Shown here: piece after piece, positions 7,069 through 15,540 of the stretch
Layout: every line of letters starts with the position of its first letter
Position numbering within the stretch: the stretch's first letter is position 1
Translations under genes and position numbers: made by a program
Notes under the pieces: model-generated
What the model was told of the DNA's origin: nothing
The model's database searches: none
Seen by the model: only the letters and a program-made list of their open reading frames with translations
Origin: Chloroflexota bacterium
Lineage (GTDB): Bacteria > Chloroflexota > UBA11872 > UBA12225
Direction of reading: 5' to 3'
NCBI GenBank assembly: GCA_016199265.1
Contig: JACQGX010000237.1
Span: 1-47,301 of the forward strand
DNA: 47,301 bases

Positions 7069-10000
7069 TGGCCGCGCCGCGCCCGCACCGGCGCTTCCAT
7101 TGTGGGGAGCATCAGTTGGCCGCCCCCTGGCGCCTGCCAGGGTATGGCCGCACCAAGACCCAACGGCTCCAGCAAGCTGCGCCAGATGCCGAACTCCGGG
7201 AAGTCCCGCGCACCCGGCCCGAACTGCGCCGCTCGTGGCGTGGCGGCGACCAATGCCTGAAGTAACGCTCCCGCCTGGGTGCGCTGGCCCGCTGGCAGAC
7301 GGTTCCAGAGCGCCCGCGCTGCGCCGGTGCCGGCCGGTGAGGCTACCGGCGCCGGTTCATCAGTAGCGGCGGGTGCTGGTGGCGTGGCCGGATCATCCGC
7401 CGGTGGGTCGGCTTCCAGCGCCGCCAGGGCCAGCGCGTGGCACACATCCAGCGCCGTGGCGAAGCGTTCGTCCCGCGGGTGGACATGGCCTCCTTCCGGC
7501 TCGGCTGTGCCCAGGTGGGGCTGCGCCCGCCGCCGCGCTGCCGCCGCCAGCAGTGCCAGGTTTCCCTTGGCGCGGACGGCGACGCCGGCCTGGACCAGAT
7601 CGCCGGTATCGAGGCCGAGGGCCAGGGCCAGCAGGCGCACCTGGTCGAACGCAATGGAGGCGCTGCCGAACTGCGCCCACCACAACAGCGCGGCGCGGGA
7701 GATGGCATCCATGTCCGCCAGGGCACTGCCCGTGCCAGATGGCAACTGCGCCGCCAGTTGGGCGGCCCGCCAGGCAGCGACGGCTCCGGCCGCCTCCTGC
7801 ATCACGCGGTCGAAGCCGACCGGGCGGCCGGTCACGTCCCGTACTTCGTCATAGGCGCTGGCGACGCCGATAGCCGGGCCGAAGGCGCCCACCAGTTGAT
7901 CGACGCCGCTGAGACTCTGGGCGCCCAGACGCTCCGCGGCGGCCTGCGCCGCCCGTACCACCTGCGGGCGTAGTTCCTCCCAGTAGCCGGTGCCGGCGCT
8001 GGCCCGGCGGGGGCGGCAGCACAGCAGCACGGTACTCTGGGCCGCGTTCTGGTCGCGGATATGCAGGCTGGTGGCGCTCTCCGTGGTGACCGGCCAAGAG
8101 GCCTTGACGATGAACCCGGCGTCGCGCAGGCTGCCCGCCAGGGCGTTCCACGCCTCCGTTTTGGTGTGCGTGAACATCACGGTGAGCACGCCATCCGGCC
8201 GCAGCACCCGCCGGGCTTCCTTGAAGGCGGCCAGCATCTGGCGCTCGTAATAGGCGTGCGCGTCCCGCCTGGCGTCCCCGGCCATGCCGTCCAGGGCGCG
8301 ATGGCGCGCCGTGTTGGCGACCGCCTCTTCGTTCTTGGGGCACAGGTCGGTCTCAAACCAATCGGGGTGCTGGTCGCCGATGGTGCGCTGCAGCCAGACG
8401 TAGAAGTAGTCCGCCAGTTCGCTGTACTGCACGTTGTCGTAGTACGGCGGATCGACCACCACGGCAGTGACGCTGCCATCATCCAGGTGCCAGAGGTTGG
8501 TGGCGGAGGCGCGTTGCACCGCCGCCGGTTCCGCTCCCGCCGCCTTCGGCAGTTCGGCCAACTGGCGGGCAGCCTTCAGTACGTTGCCGATGGCCCATTG
8601 CAGTCCGCCGCCGGAAACGCTCAGGGGCATTTCGGCAAACGTGGCCTTAAATGCAAAGTCGTGCCTGTCGAAGACCGACCTCATCGCCTTCTTGGTTGGT
8701 TCCCAACTCGACATGAGGCTGTCGTAGTTCGCCACCTTGTCCACCACCAGCGCCAGCAGATGCACAATCGCATCGGCCATGTCATCGTCGGCGCGGCGGA
8801 TGTCCGGCTCCAGGCGCTTGAGTTCTTCTGCCAGCACGCCCAATGCCAGGAGTTGCCGCGGGGCGAAGAGGTCAGTCCATTTCTTGCCACCGTAGAGGCG
8901 AGGCCGCTGGTCGGAGGTGATCTCCGGCAATTCCTGGGTGGGCAGGATGCCATCTCGCTCCCACTGCGGCTTGAGCCGGGCCAGTTCTTGCTCGGCCAGG
9001 GCCAGGGCATCCTGGTCGGCCTGGGTGGGTGGCCGGAAGTCCAGCTTAGGCGCCTTGGTCGCCACGGCGTACAGCACGTAGCCCAACTTACCGGCCTGGG
9101 CCTGACCCTGCACATAGGCCGCGGGGAAGGTGGAGCGGCTGCCGAAGAGGCTGCGCCCGCCGCCCCGGATGTACGTCGACTCTGGCGCCTTCGCCACCTC
9201 GCCGGCCAGGTGCCCGATGCGCTTTATCTCCGTGCGCCAGGTGCCCGTTTGGGAATCCACATGGGTGGGTACGGCGACCACGTTGGGCCGGAGCAGCATC
9301 CAGTCCGGTACCAGCGGCGTGGGATGGCCGGTCTCCCGGCACGGCACCGTGCGAGCGAAGATGTACGTGTTGGCGGTATCTGCATCTCCTGAATACAGAG
9401 GTTGCAGTCTGGCGTCAACGTGGCGTTTCCACTCCTTGGCCCAGAACGCCGCGCGCTTCGCAAGTCGAGGGCCAAAGCGAAGTGGGTGATCGACCGTGGC
9501 AAGCATGACCGCCGCTGCTACTGGATTGAAGTCACTGGCTGCGGTAGGCAGGCCGATGCGGGCCGCCTCAAGTGGAATTGAGCCTCCCCCGGCCATCGGA
9601 TCAAGGACGGTTGGCAGGCTACCCCAAACGCGAGACATCGCCCGGTGGGCCGCGTCCACCGCATCTTCTGGGAGGGCAGCGGAGAAGGCACGTGGGCCGA
9701 ACGGACTTGGGATTCTCTCGCCCGTAAGGCGGGCCTGGTCAAGTGTATCGGCTGCGGCAAGAATTGCATTGGCTCCGCCGCTCAGACCGAGCAGGCGCTC
9801 AACCATCCCGCGGTCAGCGTCGGCCGGCAGGAGCGAGCACAGCACCGCCGCGCGTGAGATAGCCAGCGGGCGGCGCGCCCACCAGACGTGCAATTGCACG
9901 TTGGGCGGGAACGGCGCCATGAATTGATGCTCCCGCTTGCACTCGATGCCGATGGCCCGCGCCGGGAGCCATTCTTCTAGGAGCACGGGCGGCGGCTCAG

Positions 10001-10079
10001 TGACCGGAGCGGCGGCCGGTGCCCGTTTCCCCGCCGTGCGGGGGAAGGTCAGGATGGGGGTAGCCTCTCTGGTGGTCAC
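7065..10079 (-). CDS. DUF1156 (COG1743) adenine-type DNA methyltransferase
   Basis: The 1004-residue protein begins with the DUF1156 signature, including LHVWWARRPLAISRA near residues 64-78. It has SAM-binding motif I (LDPMAGGGSIPLEA, Asp160) and a catalytic DPPYYDN box at 543-549, the D/N-PP-Y type used by N6-adenine or N4-cytosine methyltransferases. COG1743/DUF1156 enzymes are the PglXI methylases of type III BREX as I recall, and also occur in other defence islands. I chose the GTG at 10079 because it overlaps the preceding stop as GTGA. The first 20 residues are partly encoded by palindromic repeat copy B. The long insert between motifs and a helical C-terminus may recognise the target sequence. 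Modification of host DNA to mark self is the expected role. Confidence 0.92.
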   Translation of the reverse strand: MTTREATPILTFPRTAGKRAPAAAPVTEPPPVLLEEWLPARAIGIECKREHQFMAPFPPNVQLHVWWARRPLAISRAAVLCSLLPADADRGMVERLLGLSGGANAILAAADTLDQARLTGERIPSPFGPRAFSAALPEDAVDAAHRAMSRVWGSLPTVLDPMAGGGSIPLEAARIGLPTAASDFNPVAAAVMLATVDHPLRFGPRLAKRAAFWAKEWKRHVDARLQPLYSGDADTANTYIFARTVPCRETGHPTPLVPDWMLLRPNVVAVPTHVDSQTGTWRTEIKRIGHLAGEVAKAPESTYIRGGGRSLFGSRSTFPAAYVQGQAQAGKLGYVLYAVATKAPKLDFRPPTQADQDALALAEQELARLKPQWERDGILPTQELPEITSDQRPRLYGGKKWTDLFAPRQLLALGVLAEELKRLEPDIRRADDDMADAIVHLLALVVDKVANYDSLMSSWEPTKKAMRSVFDRHDFAFKATFAEMPLSVSGGGLQWAIGNVLKAARQLAELPKAAGAEPAAVQRASATNLWHLDDGSVTAVVVDPPYYDNVQYSELADYFYVWLQRTIGDQHPDWFETDLCPKNEEAVANTARHRALDGMAGDARRDAHAYYERQMLAAFKEARRVLRPDGVLTVMFTHTKTEAWNALAGSLRDAGFIVKASWPVTTESATSLHIRDQNAAQSTVLLCCRPRRASAGTGYWEELRPQVVRAAQAAAERLGAQSLSGVDQLVGAFGPAIGVASAYDEVRDVTGRPVGFDRVMQEAAGAVAAWRAAQLAAQLPSGTGSALADMDAISRAALLWWAQFGSASIAFDQVRLLALALGLDTGDLVQAGVAVRAKGNLALLAAAARRRAQPHLGTAEPEGGHVHPRDERFATALDVCHALALAALEADPPADDPATPPAPAATDEPAPVASPAGTGAARALWNRLPAGQRTQAGALLQALVAATPRAAQFGPGARDFPEFGIWRSLLEPLGLGAAIPWQAPGGGQLMLPTMEAPVRARRGQ
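10027..10060. repeat. GC-rich palindromic dispersed repeat, copy B
   Basis: A shortened copy: TTCCCCGCCGTGCGGGGGAA forms a near-perfect stem, followed by GGTCAGGATGGGGG, the same G-rich tail as copy A. It lies within codons 7-18 of the DUF1156 gene and keeps the frame open. Confidence 0.6.
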
Positions 10080-10579
10080 GCCACCGCCTCCACCAGGATA
10101 CGCAGCGCCCGCAGCGCCCGGCCGGCCTGCTCTCCGGTCAGCAACGCCAGCCACCAGGCGGCGTCCGGCCCGTGCATCTCCTGTGACCGCCGCGCGGCCC
10201 GCCCTAGGCGTGCCGGGTCACGTAGACCGCGCGATACCAGCGCGTAGCAGGCCACCCGCGCGCCCCAATCGGCCCGCAGGGGTTGGAATGGCCCCACCGG
10301 CGGCGGCCAGGCGCCGCCGTCCTTGCCGTTGCGTGCCGGCCGATCAACGCTGCCCGCATCGCTCTCGCCGTTTCCGATGGCCGGTGCGGGCAAGGTGCCA
10401 TTGCGGACAGCCCGGCGCAGCAGACCATCGCCCGCCGTCAAAGCCAGCGGCGACAGTGCCGCGACCCGTTGCAGGCGGTCCCGGCCTCCCCGCTTGGGCG
10501 CTCGCCGGTACACGATGGCCGCCTCCCCGTCCGCGCGGTGCACGAGTCGCAGCGCGTAGGGCGCCTCACGCAGTTTCAT
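10076..10579 (-). CDS. Defence-operon protein of unknown function (167 aa)
   Basis: The gene overlaps both neighbours by four bases (ATGA with the DUF499 gene, GTGA with the methyltransferase), so it belongs to the operon. I do not recognise the family with confidence. The N-terminal third (YALRLVHRADGEAAIVYRR) looks beta-rich. A variable glycine/asparagine linker follows near residues 60-90. The C-terminal part (FQPLRADWGARVACYALVSR, then RLGRAARRSQEMHGPDAAWW and a helical RALRALRILVEAV end) has the conserved look of a structured domain. Small DUF3780-type proteins occur at a similar place in related operons, but this sequence does not obviously match that family. It might be an adaptor between the ATPase and the methyltransferase. 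Confidence 0.75.
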   Translation of the reverse strand: MKLREAPYALRLVHRADGEAAIVYRRAPKRGGRDRLQRVAALSPLALTAGDGLLRRAVRNGTLPAPAIGNGESDAGSVDRPARNGKDGGAWPPPVGPFQPLRADWGARVACYALVSRGLRDPARLGRAARRSQEMHGPDAAWWLALLTGEQAGRALRALRILVEAVA

Positions 10580-13500
10580 GGTGTTTCCATTGTGATGGCG
10601 GCCGCGCCGTCGCCGGCCCGCTCAGGACCAAAGTGGGCTTCGATGTGTAGAAGGTGTTCGTCTACCTGCGCGTCGCGCAGCCGCCGCGCGGCCTGCGTTT
10701 GTTCCTCATCGCCGGTGAAGGCGATCGACAGTTGGGCCTGGTAGGTGGAGCCAGGCAACCGCCGTGCCAGGTTGGCCGCGATCTGCGCCAGGTCCCCCGC
10801 GGCGGCGTGGGTGCGCGGCACCTGGTCAATGCTCAATTGCACCCGGCTCGGTGTTAGGCCAGCATCAGCGGCCGGGTCACCACCCACTGTTGCCAACACC
10901 TCGATGCTCATCAGTGGTTGTTTGGCGTTCAGCACACGGCCCACCACGGCCAGCTTGGGCATGTGCGCCGGATCAGCGATGACCACCGTGAGGGCGTGGA
11001 GCGGCCGGCGCACGGCCAGTTCACGCGCCCGCTGCCAGTCATTGGCGGTCTCCTCCCATGACTGAGGCCACGGAACTGGAGGGCCATCAACGGGCTGGTC
11101 GTCGGTGGGGCCGGTGGGACCAGACCCGCCTCCCGCCGGTTGAGGGGAAGGCGCCATCCATTCACGGGCGCGGGCGCTCGCCGGCCGGGCGATCAGCGTC
11201 AAATCATCCAACTGGAAACTGGCCGGCCCTTGCTCCGGCGGCAGTTGCGTCACCGTGCGCTGGCCGGGCGCGCCGGAACAGCGACGATCACCCAGGTAGG
11301 CATCACCCGTGGTCAAATGCAGGGCTACCAACCCCTGACGCGCCGCCGCCGCGATCCCCCGGCGCACCGGGCCATCATCCAGAAAGAACCGCAGCCCGGA
11401 CATGCTTAACACCCGCTCGTGAATATCCTTCGCGGTGAACAGGTCGGCGTCGCCATCGTGCGGTGTCGTGCCGGGCAGCACCCGGTCCACGAGGAGCTGC
11501 GGGCCGAGCATGTCGTCCTCGGTGAACCGCAGTTCGTTGTCCTTGAGCATGTCCAGCAGGCGTTGCTGCCCGTTCAGCGCCCCATTGCCGCCCGTTGGGC
11601 TGGCGGCCGCCAGGTAGCCCTCCGTAACGGTCAATGGCTCATGTTCGGGCAGCACCAGCGCCGTCCAGGCCAGGCGTGATTGCACCGGCACCTGGCGCGG
11701 CAACACGTCCATGATCGGCTTCAACTGCTGTCGCGCCAATGTCGCGGAAATCTGGCCCGACCCCGGCATCGTGGCCTCGGCCTGGAGTTCCCGGTCAAGC
11801 TCCCGCGCCGCCAGCAAGCGCCGCGCATAGCCGATGGCCTGGCGCCACTGGTCGGTGCGTGGCGCGAGGGCCATGATGGTGTTGCGGTACTGGCGTGGCA
11901 GTGGTTCACCAGGCGCTGCGCCCGCTGCCGGCCGGTCCCGTGGCGAGGTGTCTTTGTAGGCCACCACATCCTGCGCCAGCGCCAGACGGTCACACAACGC
12001 CAGGGTCGGCACCGGCCGGTCGGCAACGTCGGCAGCATTTCGGGGCCAGTTACGGACGTGGAGCGGCCGGCCGGCGTAGTACGCCTGGACATGGCTGCGT
12101 ACCTCCGCCGCCGCGTCGGCCTCCGGGATGCGCGCCATCTTCTCTTCCAGGCGCTTGTTCACGCTCGGTTCAACGGTGAAACGATACACCCCCGTCGCCG
12201 GCTCAGTAATGTGCCAGGCCACGCCCGCCAGCCGCGCGATGCCCTCCGCGATTTCGGTCCCGGCATCGCTCGGCCGCAGGGCCGCCAGGGTCACATCGGC
12301 GCGATCCATGCTGGGCGCCGGCGTGACCTGCAAGCTCTCCAGGAACAGCGCCCGCGCCGCCCGCCGGTGCGCGTCGCCGGTCGCCAGCGCTTCATCCAGC
12401 CTGGCCGCGTGTCCGTGCACATCCGCTTGGAGCGCCGGACGAAAGGCGCCGCGCTGGAGCCGGTCGAGCAGTTCGGATTGAAGCAACTGGTCGGTCCAGT
12501 CAATTCCCCCGGCGCTGATGAGCGGCAGATCAGCCTGACGCTCCCACACCTGGCGCAGCAGGCGCGCGAAGAGGCGCAGCGTGCCGCGGCTGCGCTGGAA
12601 CTCCGGCAACGCCTGCAATCGGTCCTGCACCGTCCGCAGCAGGCGCGGATGGAAGGGGTACGCCGCCTCAATCTGCGCCTGGTAGACGTCCGTACACACC
12701 TCCGGCGGCAACACGTCCGGGTCAGTGGCCCGGATGCGCTCGTAGGCCGCGCGGTACTGTCCCGCCGTAGCCTTCGCTACGGTCGGATTGACCGACTCCA
12801 GCAGCCGCCGCGTGATGACGGCGATGGCCTCGCCGCCCACTGGGTCAAAGTCCGTTGCCAGGCGACCGGCCTCGCTGCCAAGCGCCGCTTGCGCCGCCGC
12901 CCGCTCTGCCTGTGTGGGGCCAGCCGCCTTGTCCAACTGCTCGCCCAGGCCGGCGTAACCAAGTTGCGGGCCGGGATCGGCGATTACCACCACCAGGCCA
13001 GGACGGGTCGCGGCCAGGGCCATCAATTGGCGAATGAACAACAGCGTCGTGGTGGCCTGCGGCGTCCCCTCTCCCCAGGCTGCCAGATACAGTACAAGCT
13101 CATCGAAGAGGAGGAGAACGGGCCCATCGGGCAGGATTGAACGGGTTACATCCAGATGTGGGAGGGTGGCGGGATCATCCGGCGTCTGCGCCAACAACGC
13201 CTTAACGCCGGCATCACGCCCCAACTGCCACGCCAGTTCACCCCACAGCGTTCGGATAGCCCGACCACCGTGATACGACACCACATCACGCCCAGCCGTC
13301 TGCCCATCAATGCCGGCGACATCTACACGATGCGGCCGTTCGGCGGCCGGTACAAGGTCATTCCCCACGTCAGCCACGCCGCTATGGTTCGCCAGGTGCC
13401 AGAGGGCAATCAGGGCGTGGGTCTTGCCACCACCGAAGCCGGTGTGCAGCCGGATAGCCGTGCCTGGCCGGTGGGTGTGGTTGAGGTGAGCGAACACGCG

Positions 13501-13716
13501 CCGTGCCACTGCTTTGAGACTGGCGCCGGGATGCGTGTTACGGAAAAAGGTCGCGGCCTCGCTGTACACCGTGGGCGCGCGGCCCTCCATAACTTCGTCA
13601 AAGCGGGCAGCGAACAGCGCATCTTGGAGATCGGCGCGCAGCACGTCCTGGCGGGGCTGGCAGCCGGCGAGCACAGAGAGGCCGGTGGCAGCGGGTGCAG
13701 CGGCGGGAGTGACCAT
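10576..13716 (-). CDS. DUF499 P-loop ATPase (BrxC/PglY-like)
   Basis: The first operon gene encodes a 1046-residue AAA-type ATPase of the DUF499 class. The Walker A is unusual and diagnostic: GFGGGKTH at residues 93-100. Walker B is VLLLFDE at 200-206. A receiver-like ADPGPQLGY segment and a long helical C-terminus follow. DUF499 proteins are large ATPases of defence operons; BrxC/PglY of BREX belongs to this set. I place the start at the ATG at 13716, giving MVTPAAAPAATGL, because residues further upstream would come from the IS66 element whose end lies at 13734. An AGAGAAG ribosome site remains between the element and the start. The native promoter has therefore been separated from the gene, and transcription may come from the transposase gene, which reads in the same direction. 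Confidence 0.9.
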   Translation of the reverse strand: MVTPAAAPAATGLSVLAGCQPRQDVLRADLQDALFAARFDEVMEGRAPTVYSEAATFFRNTHPGASLKAVARRVFAHLNHTHRPGTAIRLHTGFGGGKTHALIALWHLANHSGVADVGNDLVPAAERPHRVDVAGIDGQTAGRDVVSYHGGRAIRTLWGELAWQLGRDAGVKALLAQTPDDPATLPHLDVTRSILPDGPVLLLFDELVLYLAAWGEGTPQATTTLLFIRQLMALAATRPGLVVVIADPGPQLGYAGLGEQLDKAAGPTQAERAAAQAALGSEAGRLATDFDPVGGEAIAVITRRLLESVNPTVAKATAGQYRAAYERIRATDPDVLPPEVCTDVYQAQIEAAYPFHPRLLRTVQDRLQALPEFQRSRGTLRLFARLLRQVWERQADLPLISAGGIDWTDQLLQSELLDRLQRGAFRPALQADVHGHAARLDEALATGDAHRRAARALFLESLQVTPAPSMDRADVTLAALRPSDAGTEIAEGIARLAGVAWHITEPATGVYRFTVEPSVNKRLEEKMARIPEADAAAEVRSHVQAYYAGRPLHVRNWPRNAADVADRPVPTLALCDRLALAQDVVAYKDTSPRDRPAAGAAPGEPLPRQYRNTIMALAPRTDQWRQAIGYARRLLAARELDRELQAEATMPGSGQISATLARQQLKPIMDVLPRQVPVQSRLAWTALVLPEHEPLTVTEGYLAAASPTGGNGALNGQQRLLDMLKDNELRFTEDDMLGPQLLVDRVLPGTTPHDGDADLFTAKDIHERVLSMSGLRFFLDDGPVRRGIAAAARQGLVALHLTTGDAYLGDRRCSGAPGQRTVTQLPPEQGPASFQLDDLTLIARPASARAREWMAPSPQPAGGGSGPTGPTDDQPVDGPPVPWPQSWEETANDWQRARELAVRRPLHALTVVIADPAHMPKLAVVGRVLNAKQPLMSIEVLATVGGDPAADAGLTPSRVQLSIDQVPRTHAAAGDLAQIAANLARRLPGSTYQAQLSIAFTGDEEQTQAARRLRDAQVDEHLLHIEAHFGPERAGDGAAAITMETP

Positions 13717-13733
13717 TTGGCGCTTCTCTACTT

Positions 13734-15265
13734 GTGACTGTCTAGCCTGAGAGATTGGGGACGAGGGGCGTACCGGTGAAGACCTGTTCGAGGGTGGCGA
13801 GTACCGGCAGGCCCTGCTTGCGGATGGTGGCAATGTACCCTCGGAGGCGGGCACATCGGGTAGCGCCCGCGGGGCTGCGGAAGCCCCCCGAGATCTTCTG
13901 TTGGACCTGCAGCAGGCGCAGGTCGCGCTCGGCCTGGTTGTGGTCGAACGGCACGCGGCAGTCGTGCGCGAACGCCCATACCGCCTGCCGGTGGGTGGTC
14001 AGCCGGTCGAGCAGGTGCTGGGCCTTGCGCTGTTTCTTCCGCCCCCGCGGCGGCGGGGCGTCGGGTGGGGGGGCCTGGGGTGGGTTGGCGGCCCGCCCCT
14101 GCTCGAGGAGGTGGTCATAGTGGGCCGCCAGGGTGGCCAGGGTGACCTCGTCCAGGTGGTCGTGCCTGGCGGCGCGGGCGGTGTCCACCAGGTCCTGGGC
14201 GGTGACCAGCCGCGTCGCCAATTCGTCGGCCCCCGCCTGGTGGTGCGGTTCGTGCCGGAAGAGCAGCTCCCGCAGCAGGTGGGCGTGGCCCAGGGCGTGG
14301 GCGCAGCCGGTGTAGGTCAGGTACGACGCGTAGGCGTCGTGCTCCGCCGTGCCGGTGAAGGCGGGCAGGATGCCAATCGTCTTGGTCGCGTCGGTGCACC
14401 CCAAGCGGGGCACCGCGTCGTGGGTCAGCGTCGCCGTATCGGCCACGTGCCGCCACGCGCGGTGGCCGTTCACCCGCACACTCGTCTCGTCGCAGCCGGC
14501 CACGGCCGCCGCGGCCAGCGCCGCCTTGATCGCGGTCTCCACCGGCGCCAGCGCGGCGCAGCCGGCCACCTCGGCCGCCGCCACCGTCCGCGCGCCGGGC
14601 CCCGCCCCGAACAGGTCATCCAGCAGTTCGGTGGTGCGGGCATACGGCAGCAATTGGTCGTCGTGGAGGGACACCGCCTCCGCCTTGAGCCGGTCGCCAT
14701 ACGGCACCGGCTGCGTCACGCCCGCCGGGAACACGCCGGCCGTCTCCGCGCCACACGTGGGGCAGGTGACGTGCGCCACCCGGTGCTCGGTCACCTCCAG
14801 CGCCAACGGCGGCAGGTCGACCACCTGGCGCCGCTCGGCGTCCAGGCGCTCCCCCGCGGCCGCGCCGGGCGCCGCCACGTCCAGGGCCTGCCCGCAGGCG
14901 CCGCACTGCGCCCGGCCCGTCTCGCCGGGGGCGGGACGCCGGCTGCGTGGCGCCGGCTTGGGGCGCCCCAGGTCACTCGACGGCGGCGTGCTGCGGTGGT
15001 GGCGGTCCAGCGCCAGGCGGTCTTCCGGCGCCGGCACCCGCGCGCTCAGCACCACGTTGGCCGCCTCCAGCGCCGCGATCCGGTCCAGCAGCGCCTCGAC
15101 CAGCGCGAGCATCGCCGCCGGTCCCGCACGGTAGCTCGCCAGCAGTGCCTCGCGCGTCGGCCGGTTCACCGCCACTACGTGTACCATCTCCGCCGCGCCC
15201 GCCGCAAGCGCCGCGGCCGCGCTCGACACCTCAGCCTCCGCGCCCCAGGGAGGCTAGACAGTTAC
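13734..15265 (-). mobile_element. IS66-family insertion sequence (single-transposase type)
   Basis: A 15-base terminal repeat GTRACTGTCTAGCCT occurs at 13734-13748 and, inverted, at 15251-15265, differing at one position. The ends begin GTRA as IS66 elements usually do. The 1532-base element holds one transposase gene and no tnpA/tnpB, as in the ISBst12 subgroup. The flanking octamers (CTCTACTT and AGCGTAGT) differ, so the usual 8-bp target duplication is missing, which points to a later deletion or recombination. Confidence 0.85.
13742..15229 (-). CDS. IS66-family transposase
   Basis: The 495-residue protein has an N-terminal helical segment (AALEAANVVLSARV), a zinc-finger-like region (C109/C112 and C156/C159), and a DDE catalytic domain with CDETS (Asp247) and NQAERDLR (Glu434). 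The VQQKISGGFRSPAGA stretch and the C-terminal IATIRKQGL are IS66 hallmarks. The stop codon (TAG, 13742-13744) lies within the left terminal repeat. The gene looks intact and reads toward the DUF499 gene 26 bases beyond its stop. Confidence 0.92.
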   Translation of the reverse strand: MSSAAAALAAGAAEMVHVVAVNRPTREALLASYRAGPAAMLALVEALLDRIAALEAANVVLSARVPAPEDRLALDRHHRSTPPSSDLGRPKPAPRSRRPAPGETGRAQCGACGQALDVAAPGAAAGERLDAERRQVVDLPPLALEVTEHRVAHVTCPTCGAETAGVFPAGVTQPVPYGDRLKAEAVSLHDDQLLPYARTTELLDDLFGAGPGARTVAAAEVAGCAALAPVETAIKAALAAAAVAGCDETSVRVNGHRAWRHVADTATLTHDAVPRLGCTDATKTIGILPAFTGTAEHDAYASYLTYTGCAHALGHAHLLRELLFRHEPHHQAGADELATRLVTAQDLVDTARAARHDHLDEVTLATLAAHYDHLLEQGRAANPPQAPPPDAPPPRGRKKQRKAQHLLDRLTTHRQAVWAFAHDCRVPFDHNQAERDLRLLQVQQKISGGFRSPAGATRCARLRGYIATIRKQGLPVLATLEQVFTGTPLVPNLSG

Positions 15266-15492
15266 AGCGTAGTAACGAATGGGACGGCTTCTACGCCAAT
15301 CCCAAGCCACCCGCGCACCGCAGCGTCCTCAAAGCGGCGGTCGACTACGCGCACCCGCACCTGCTAACCGGCCAGTGAGGCATCATCACCTACGATGCCA
15401 TCATCCCCGTGCGCGACGCGCTGGCGAAGGTCTACGCCGGCGAGGTGGCGGTGAAGGACGGCCTGCAGGGCAGCGCGCTCGGCCAGGCGTAA
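15266..15492 (+). pseudogene. Solute-binding protein C-terminal remnant
   Basis: Directly beyond the IS66 end the frame reads NEWDGFYANPKPPAHRSVLK and AAVDYAHPHLLTGQ, then TGA (15376-15378), then GIITYDAIIPVRDALAKVYA to a TAA at 15490. This resembles the C-terminal lobe of extracellular sugar-binding proteins ('..pyahplp..i...l..vl.Ge'). The N-terminal part is absent and an internal stop is present. The rest of the gene was probably lost in the rearrangement that removed the IS66 target duplication. Confidence 0.65.
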
Positions 15493-15515
15493 CTGGCCAT
15501 CAAGCCGTTTGCGTG

Positions 15516-15521
15516 TATACT
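15516..15521 (+). promoter_or_regulatory. -10 element (TATACT) of the Phd/PIN module
   Basis: TATACT lies 19 bases before the antitoxin ATG. The predicted start near 15528 would place GAGGAG (15529-15534) at the very 5' end of the message. GTATAC around it is palindromic and could bind the antitoxin. No good -35 box is seen. Confidence 0.5.
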
Positions 15522-15540
15522 TCGGTACGAGGAGCGTCTG

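Noticed and set aside
10076-10579. Assigning the 167-residue protein to DUF3780
   Set aside because: Position and size fit, but I cannot see sequence features that would support it.
11680-13140. A 486-codon plus-strand open frame opposite the DUF499 gene
   Set aside because: Antisense shadow rich in arginine and glutamine, with no ribosome site.
3076-13716. Calling the operon classical DISARM
   Set aside because: No DUF1998 protein, no DrmA helicase and no separate PLD gene were found.
13901-15367. A 488-codon open frame opposite the IS66 transposase
   Set aside because: The transposase on the other strand has all family motifs; this frame has none.
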